A DNA stretch of 10,826 bases, taken from assembly GCA_002400675.1 (NCBI GenBank), contig NVQY01000035.1:1-10826 (forward strand), read 5' to 3'. A program made the position numbers and the translations under genes. This stretch comes from Paracoccaceae bacterium. Its GTDB lineage: Bacteria; Pseudomonadota; Alphaproteobacteria; Rhodobacterales; Rhodobacteraceae. Positions 6,763-10,826 of the stretch are shown in pieces. Position 1 is the stretch's first letter. Each line of letters starts with the position of its first letter. The notes beneath the pieces are model-generated. The model searched no databases and had not been told where the DNA came from. It saw only the letters and a list, made by a program, of their open reading frames with translations.

Positions 6763-7647
6763 ATGTTTGAACCAAAGGCACAAAACCCCACGCTGGCGGC
6801 GATGTTGATCGTCGGGGCGACGGCGTTCATTGCCGCCGCTACCTTGCTGGCCAAGCTGTTGGGGACCGATACGCTGGGGCCGGGGCTGCATCCGTTGCAG
6901 ATCAGTCACGGGCGGTTTGTGTTTGCCTTCACCGCCATCGCCGGGGCCGCGCTGATCGTTCGCCCGCCGATCATCCGGCCGCATTGGGGGCTGCATATCG
7001 GGCGGACTATGTTTGGCTGGATGGGGGTAACGTTGATGTTTGCCAGCGTCGCGGTCATCCCCATGGCCGACGCCACGGCGATCAGTTTCCTTAACCCGGT
7101 GTTTGCCATGATACTGGCGATCCCCCTGCTTGGCGAAACCGTCGGGCGAATACGTTGGAGCGCGGCCGCCATAGCCCTGATCGGCGCGCTGATCCTGCTG
7201 CGCCCGACCCCAGGCAGCTTTCAGCCCGGCGCATTGCTGGCGCTGGCGGCGGCAGGGGCGATGGGGATGGAACTTATCTTTATCAAGAAGATCGCCGGGC
7301 GCGAACGGGTGTTTCAGATCCTGATCATCAACAACATGATCGGGGTGGGGATATCGTCAGCGGCGGTGTGGCCGGTGTGGCAGATGCCGACCACGCCGCA
7401 ATGGGGCGCTCTGGTGGCGCTGGGGCTGGTGATGGTCGGCGCGCAGACGCTGTTTGTGCACGCGATGGCGCGCGCCGATGCCAGCTATGTGGCACCGTTC
7501 AGCTATGCCACGCTGATCTTTGCCGCCGCCTATGACTTTGGCTGGTTTGGCGTGCTGCCCGATGGGGTGACGATGCTGGGGGCCGGGATCATCCTTGGCG
7601 GGGCGGCGATGCTGGCGTGGCGCGAAGGGCGGTTGCGGCGTAAGTAG
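6763..7647 (+). CDS. DMT superfamily permease, EamA type
   Basis: This is a 294-residue inner-membrane carrier with about ten transmembrane helices in two EamA repeats (roughly 11-147 and 156-287). The first repeat shows the typical ATAISFLNPVFAMILAIPLLGE (104-125), where Pro and the final GE are conserved. The second has ASYVAPFSYATLIFAAAYDFGW (240-261), its counterpart. Such carriers usually export amino acids or other small metabolites, but the family does not reveal substrate. The start at 6763 (MFEPKAQNPTLAAML) puts the first helix right after a short cytoplasmic tail. An ATG at 6652 would add 37 Arg/Pro-rich residues unlike the family. Only a modest purine run (AGGG, about ten bases upstream) precedes the start. 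The HAD gene follows after 47 bp and may be co-transcribed. Confidence 0.88.
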   Translation: MFEPKAQNPTLAAMLIVGATAFIAAATLLAKLLGTDTLGPGLHPLQISHGRFVFAFTAIAGAALIVRPPIIRPHWGLHIGRTMFGWMGVTLMFASVAVIPMADATAISFLNPVFAMILAIPLLGETVGRIRWSAAAIALIGALILLRPTPGSFQPGALLALAAAGAMGMELIFIKKIAGRERVFQILIINNMIGVGISSAAVWPVWQMPTTPQWGALVALGLVMVGAQTLFVHAMARADASYVAPFSYATLIFAAAYDFGWFGVLPDGVTMLGAGIILGGAAMLAWREGRLRRK

Positions 7648-7694
7648 GCGGGACCGCGACGAGATACAGGCAGGCCATGCAAAGGGAAGGGACC

Positions 7695-8357
7695 ATGACA
7701 ATGACACCCAACACGCCACAGCTGATCATATTCGACTGCGACGGGGTTCTGGTGGATTCCGAGATGATCTTTAACCGCGTGCTGCACGCCGTCATAAGCG
7801 AATACGGCGCGACCCTGACGTTTGAGGAAAGCTGCGCGCGGTTCATCGGCACGAACATTGAGAATGTCGGGAATTACCTGACCTCTATCGGTGTTGATCT
7901 GACGCAAGACTGGTCTGACGCGCTGTATGAACGGGCTTACGGCGCGCTGGAAAAGGACGTGCAACCGGTGCCGGGCATCAAGGACGTCCTGCGGGGTCTG
8001 ACAGCCGTGCAGGTCGCGTTCTGCGTGGCTTCGAACGGGCAGACGGCCAAGATGAACACCACCCTTGGCGCGACCGGGATGCTGCCGTTGTTCCGGGGTC
8101 GGATATATTCGGCCTATGAGGTGGGCCAAAGCAAACCCGCGCCGGATGTGTTTCTGGCGGCCGCGCGCGCCAATGGTACCGCACCCGGCCAATGTGTGGT
8201 GATCGAAGACAGCGCAACCGGGCTTGAGGCCGCGCACAATGCCGGGATGCGCTGTTACGCCTATGTTCCCAAGGGGCACCAGCCACCGGCCAACCTGTTT
8301 GGCGCAACCCGGTTCGCGCGGATGGAGGATTTGCCGGGATTGCTGGGGGTTTCCTGA
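7695..8357 (+). CDS. HAD-IA hydrolase, YieH/phosphoglycolate phosphatase-like sugar-phosphate phosphatase
   Basis: The 220-residue cytosolic phosphatase of the haloacid dehalogenase superfamily has a C1 cap. Motif I is FDCDGVLVDSE (13-23), with nucleophile D14 and acid/base D16. Motif II is VASN (111-114, S113), motif III QSKPAPD (145-151, K147) and motif IV VVIEDSATG (168-176, E171 and D172 for magnesium). The helical cap lies between motifs I and II. The SNGQTAKMNTTLG segment recalls E. coli YieH, a 6-phosphogluconate phosphatase, but the substrate cannot be assigned from sequence. ATG 7695 was preferred to ATG 7677, because the AAGGGA run is directly upstream; ATG 7701 has slightly better spacing and would shorten the protein by two residues. 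It follows the DMT gene and precedes the gcrA leader. Confidence 0.88.
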   Translation: MTMTPNTPQLIIFDCDGVLVDSEMIFNRVLHAVISEYGATLTFEESCARFIGTNIENVGNYLTSIGVDLTQDWSDALYERAYGALEKDVQPVPGIKDVLRGLTAVQVAFCVASNGQTAKMNTTLGATGMLPLFRGRIYSAYEVGQSKPAPDVFLAAARANGTAPGQCVVIEDSATGLEAAHNAGMRCYAYVPKGHQPPANLFGATRFARMEDLPGLLGVS

Positions 8358-8418
8358 AATGCGCTGCATTTGGCGTGCATCTGGCCACCATACGACCCGA
8401 TTTGCGGCACAAGGCACC

Positions 8419-8446
8419 TTGTAACTCGCCCCACAGTGATTAAAAT
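8419..8446 (+). promoter_or_regulatory. Candidate sigma-70-type promoter for gcrA
   Basis: TTGTAA (8419-8424) and TAAAAT (8441-8446) are separated by 16 bp, close to consensus for a housekeeping promoter in a GC-rich genome. Transcription would begin near 8453 and give a leader of about 64 nt before the gcrA ATG. That leader would contain the terminator-like hairpin at 8472-8498. No GANTC methylation site lies between 8358 and 8516. This is pattern matching only, without a mapped start. Confidence 0.45.
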
Positions 8447-8471
8447 AGGGCGTTGAAACAAAGAGACTGTG

Positions 8472-8498
8472 GCGGCCACTGATTGGGGGCCGCTTTTT
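8472..8498 (+). terminator. Intrinsic-terminator-like hairpin in the gcrA leader
   Basis: GCGGCC (8472-8477) pairs perfectly with GGCCGC (8488-8493) around a ten-base loop, and TTTTT (8494-8498) follows at once. This is the classic layout of a Rho-independent terminator on the + strand. It ends only 18 bases before the gcrA start, just ahead of its GGAAAGG ribosome binding region. It may end transcripts from the HAD gene. But any promoter upstream of it must also read through to express gcrA, which would make it an attenuator or the 3' end of a very short leader RNA. Confidence 0.6.
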
Positions 8499-8516
8499 AG
8501 CTGGAAAGGCTTGCCC

Positions 8517-9095
8517 ATGTCGTGGACCGACGATCGCGTTGAACTGCTCAAGAAAATGTGGGGCGAGGGCCAGTCGGCCAGCCAGATCGCCAAGGAACTG
8601 GGCGGTGTGACCCGCAACGCGGTGATCGGCAAGGTGCATCGCCTTGGCCTGTCCAACCGCGCCACCGGGGGCACGTCGGCCAAGGCGTCCGAGGCAACCG
8701 CAGCCAAGGAAAAACCCGCCGCCGCGGCCAAGCCCAAACCGGAACCAAGGCCGCAGCCCAAGACCGAGGCCGCCCGCCCGCCGACGCCCAACGACCACCG
8801 GCCCATTCACGCGCGCAAACAGATCATTCCTGCCGGACAACCTTTGCCGCCGCAACCTTCGGCCAACGAAATCAGCCCCGAGGCCTTGGCCAAGGTCAAC
8901 GAGGTCGAAAAGAAGTCCAAAAAGATCACCCTGATGGAATTGACCGAACGGACCTGCAAATGGCCCGTGGGCGATCCCGCAACCGAGGATTTCTGGTTCT
9001 GTGGTCTGCCGGTCAAGGCGGGCAAACCCTACTGCGAGGCGCATGTGGGCGTGGCGTTCCAACCAATGAGCGCGCGCCGCGATCGCAAGAGGTAG
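8517..9095 (+). CDS. gcrA: GcrA cell cycle regulator
   Basis: GcrA is an alphaproteobacterial transcription co-activator that binds sigma-70 RNA polymerase and acts at promoters carrying CcrM-methylated GANTC sites, controlling cell-cycle genes. The 192-residue product begins with the diagnostic MSWTDDRVELLKKMWGEGQS and a helix-turn-helix reaching GKVHRLGLSNR (38-48). A low-complexity Ala/Pro/Lys linker (about 51-115) is followed by the C-terminal sigma-interacting domain (about 137-187). That domain contains CKWPVGDP, FCGLPVKAGKPYCEAH, with C147, C162, C173 and H176 conserved. ATG 8517 is preferred because GGAAAGG lies just upstream and the protein start is invariant in the family; an ATG at 8469 would translate through the hairpin. 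It converges on the glycosyltransferase gene 48 bp downstream, with no evident terminator in that gap. Confidence 0.96.
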   Translation: MSWTDDRVELLKKMWGEGQSASQIAKELGGVTRNAVIGKVHRLGLSNRATGGTSAKASEATAAKEKPAAAAKPKPEPRPQPKTEAARPPTPNDHRPIHARKQIIPAGQPLPPQPSANEISPEALAKVNEVEKKSKKITLMELTERTCKWPVGDPATEDFWFCGLPVKAGKPYCEAHVGVAFQPMSARRDRKR

Positions 9096-9143
9096 CGCCG
9101 ATTTCACGAGGGAATCCCGCAAGGGACTGACGAGCCGCCCGCC

Positions 9144-9824
9144 CTATTTCCGGTAACGTGCCGCCAGAACCTCTGGGTCCGCCCCGGCGAAATAACGAAG
9201 CAATGTCCATAGGTTACGCGCCCCGCGCCGCAGCCAGCCGTCGCGGCGATAGCGCGCCGCACTGGTGCGCGCGGTCACCGGCAGACTGGTCATGCGGCCA
9301 AGGGTGCGCGCCAAGGCCACGTCCTCCATCAACGGCTGATCCGGGTAGCCCCCGGCGCGGTCGTAATCGGCGCGGCGGACCAGCAACCCCTGATCGCCGT
9401 AGGGTAGCCCAAACAGACGCGCGCGCAGGTTGGCCCAACCGGCGACAAATCCGGCCATCAACCCCGTATCGTCAAATGCCAGCCGGAACCACGCGGGGCC
9501 AGCGAGGTCGCGGGCAATATGATCTGCCACCACCTGCGCCCAACCCGGAGCCAGCACCGTATCTGCGTGCAGGATCAACAACCAGTCTCCTGCCGCCGCC
9601 TCGCAACCGCGCCGCAACTGGCCACCGCGCGAGGGGGGGCCGGTCAGAACCTCTGCCCCGGCCTCGGTCGCGATCAGGACGGTGGCGTCGGTTGACCCGC
9701 CATCGGTGACGATCAACTCGCGGATCAATCCGTGGGACAGCCCTTCGATCAGCGCGCCAAGGCAGGGCGGCAGCGCACCGGCGGCGTTCAGGGTTGGCAC
9801 AATGACACTGATCCGGGCGCGCAA
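9144..9824 (-). CDS. Family 2 glycosyltransferase, TIGR04283 type
   Basis: The 226-residue GT-A fold transferase shows RISVIVPTLNAAGAL (4-18) at the nucleotide-sugar site, LIVTDGGSTDAT (37-48), the metal-binding HADT (86-89), LPYGDQGLLVRR (140-151) and PLMEDVALARTL (164-175). The C-terminal RYRRDGWLRRGARNLWTLLRYFAG is typical of the subgroup named transferase 2, rSAM/selenodomain-associated (TIGR04283). Donor and acceptor are unknown. The start is set at TTG 9824, because AGAGGAA lies a few bases upstream and the protein then starts right before the first strand. Upstream in-frame TTG 9875 and GTG 9857 are alternatives; the nearby ATG is out of frame. The gene is divergent from ygfZ across 75 bp. 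No TIGR04282 or radical-SAM partner, often adjacent in other genomes, is visible here. Confidence 0.85.
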   Translation of the reverse strand: MRARISVIVPTLNAAGALPPCLGALIEGLSHGLIRELIVTDGGSTDATVLIATEAGAEVLTGPPSRGGQLRRGCEAAAGDWLLILHADTVLAPGWAQVVADHIARDLAGPAWFRLAFDDTGLMAGFVAGWANLRARLFGLPYGDQGLLVRRADYDRAGGYPDQPLMEDVALARTLGRMTSLPVTARTSAARYRRDGWLRRGARNLWTLLRYFAGADPEVLAARYRK

Positions 9825-9899
9825 ATCATGGTTCCTCTGTTCAAGCGGGCATGCCACCCTATATGACAGGAGCAACGTCCACTTGAAAGGAGCCAGCCC

Positions 9900-10637
9900 A
9901 TGAACACGCGCCGCATTTTGCGTCTGTCAGGCAGTGATACGACCAGCTTTCTGCAAGGGTTGATCACCAGCGACATCGAACGGCTTTCGCAGGGGATGAT
10001 CTATGCCGCCCTGCTGACGCCACAGGGCAAATACATTGCCGATTTCTTTCTGGCTCCCGATGGCGACGATGTTTTGCTGGATGTGGCCGAACCATTGGCG
10101 GATGCGCTGGAAAAACGGCTGGCGATGTACCGGTTGCGCGCCGATGTGACCATTGCCCCCGCAGGGCTGAACCTGCAACGGGGTACGGACGCGGCACCGG
10201 AGGGCGCGTGGGCCGATCCGCGCCACGCCGACATGGGCTGGCGCACCTATACGGACGCCGCCGAGGGCGATGACGGCAGCGACTGGGACGCGATCCGGGT
10301 GGCCCATTGCATCCCTGAGACCGGGATCGAACTGACCCCGGACACCTTCATCCTTGAGGCCGGGTTCGAGGCGCTGAACGGCGTCGATTTCCGCAAGGGC
10401 TGTTACGTGGGGCAGGAAGTAACCGCGCGGATGAAACACAAGACCGAGTTGCGCAAAGGTCTGCGCGTGGTTGAGGTGACCGGGGCTGCTCCGGTTGGCT
10501 CGCCGATCACCAACAATGACAAGCCGGTTGGTACCCTGTTCACCCAATCGGGGGGCCGCGCCATTGCCTATCTGCGGCTGGACCGGGCGGGTGGAGACAT
10601 GCTGGCAGACACGGCCAGCGTGCGCCTGCCGCAGTAA
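9900..10637 (+). CDS. ygfZ: YgfZ/GcvT-domain folate-binding protein (iron-sulfur cluster maintenance)
   Basis: The 245-residue protein is related to the glycine cleavage T-protein. In bacteria YgfZ, and in mitochondria Iba57, uses folate to help assemble or repair certain iron-sulfur enzymes. The N-terminal domain starts with ILRLSGSDTTSFLQGLITSDI (6-26) and LLTPQGKYIADF (38-49). The decisive signature is GVDFRKGCYVGQEVTARMKHK (about 161-181), with C168 in the KGCYxGQE motif that separates YgfZ from true T-proteins. Length is shorter than E. coli YgfZ but typical of alphaproteobacterial members. AAAGGAG seven bases before ATG 9900 fixes the start. Upstream, CTATATGA could serve as a -10, but I find no good -35. 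The next gene starts 12 bp downstream, suggesting an operon. Confidence 0.93.
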   Translation: MNTRRILRLSGSDTTSFLQGLITSDIERLSQGMIYAALLTPQGKYIADFFLAPDGDDVLLDVAEPLADALEKRLAMYRLRADVTIAPAGLNLQRGTDAAPEGAWADPRHADMGWRTYTDAAEGDDGSDWDAIRVAHCIPETGIELTPDTFILEAGFEALNGVDFRKGCYVGQEVTARMKHKTELRKGLRVVEVTGAAPVGSPITNNDKPVGTLFTQSGGRAIAYLRLDRAGGDMLADTASVRLPQ

Positions 10638-10649
10638 CCGAGGCCCAGT

Positions 10650-10826
10650 TTGATACAGCTATACCTCGCCATCTGGCGCATTAGCGGGCGGCGTCAGGTC
10701 GTCCTGATCCTGTTGTCGGTGGCGATTGCGGCGCTGGCCGCCGTGCCGCTGGCGTTCCAGAAGGAAATCATCAACATTCTGGCCAAACCCGGCCCATCGG
10801 CGCGCATGTTGTTCCTGTTGGGGGCG
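10650..10826 (+). CDS. ABC transporter transmembrane/ATP-binding protein, N-terminal fragment (3' end outside window)
   Basis: Fifty-nine codons are open to the window edge from TTG 10650, which has GAGG six bases upstream. The translation starts MIQLYLAIWRISGRRQVVLI, then a hydrophobic helix (LLSVAIAALAAVPLAFQKEI) and the start of a second one (ARMLFLLGA). This pattern, a short cytoplasmic segment, a first helix with Pro near its end, then a short loop, is that of an MsbA-like ABC exporter half-transporter. Homologues from roseobacters, as I recall them, have the same order after ygfZ. No ATP-binding motif can be seen because the gene is cut. The 12-bp spacing suggests transcription with ygfZ. 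The assignment is inference from a short N-terminus. Confidence 0.55.
   Translation, partial: MIQLYLAIWRISGRRQVVLILLSVAIAALAAVPLAFQKEIINILAKPGPSARMLFLLGA

Noticed and set aside
7530..9122. A 530-codon open frame on the minus strand across the HAD gene and gcrA
   Set aside because: It is antisense to two clear protein families and the gcrA leader. Its translation is rich in Gly/Arg/Leu with no recognisable domain, as expected from GC-biased third positions.
9927..10547. A 206-codon minus-strand frame opposite ygfZ
   Set aside because: It is a shadow of the ygfZ coding frame; no plausible ribosome binding site or domain.
1..10826. Search for mobile elements, CRISPR repeats, tRNA or rRNA genes, toxin-antitoxin pairs and defence genes
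   Set aside because: No transposase or integrase motifs, regularly spaced repeats, cloverleaf-like sequences or small paired genes were seen.

Overview
The window looks like a stretch of ordinary chromosome from an alphaproteobacterium, most likely a marine Rhodobacterales (Roseobacter-type) species. This rests on a full-length GcrA cell-cycle regulator (restricted to Alphaproteobacteria), high GC with strong third-position bias, TTG starts, and protein sequences that read like roseobacter homologues. I see no transposase, integrase, CRISPR array, tRNA or rRNA, and no sign of a defence island or prophage.

Layout. Positions 2-319 (+) hold the C-terminus of a PiT phosphate transporter. It converges, across a perfect AT-rich palindrome, on a ketopantoate-reductase-like gene (380-1408, -). 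Positions 1482-2316 (+) are a decayed class III adenylate cyclase: a homopolymer frameshift, an in-frame stop and an internal deletion removing the first half of the catalytic core. Its last codon abuts the last codon of argF (2317-3243, -). argF lies downstream of argD (3326-4501, -) in an arginine biosynthesis unit, separated from it by a GC-rich hairpin. After a 238-bp divergent region, a two-gene ABC system (4740-6148, +) matches the FetAB/YbbLM metal exporter family. A RidA-superfamily gene (6160-6576, -) lacks the Rid1-type catalytic arginine. A DMT/EamA permease (6763-7647, +) and a HAD phosphatase (7695-8357, +) follow. Then comes gcrA (8517-9095, +), whose start is preceded by a terminator-like hairpin with a T5 tract downstream of a plausible promoter. 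A TIGR04283-type glycosyltransferase (9144-9824, -) is divergent from ygfZ (9900-10637, +), and ygfZ is followed after 12 bp by the start of an ABC exporter-like membrane protein that runs off the window.

How the genes relate. argD and argF supply consecutive stages of ornithine-to-citrulline synthesis and are probably co-transcribed. The FetA and FetB genes overlap by four bases and should form one transporter. The rest are housekeeping or solitary genes. From memory, gcrA sits next to argD-argF in many alphaproteobacteria, so the 4740-8357 block may be a later insertion into that neighbourhood. The most interesting items are the possible attenuator in the gcrA leader and the multiply broken cyclase. 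I found no convincing new multi-gene system.
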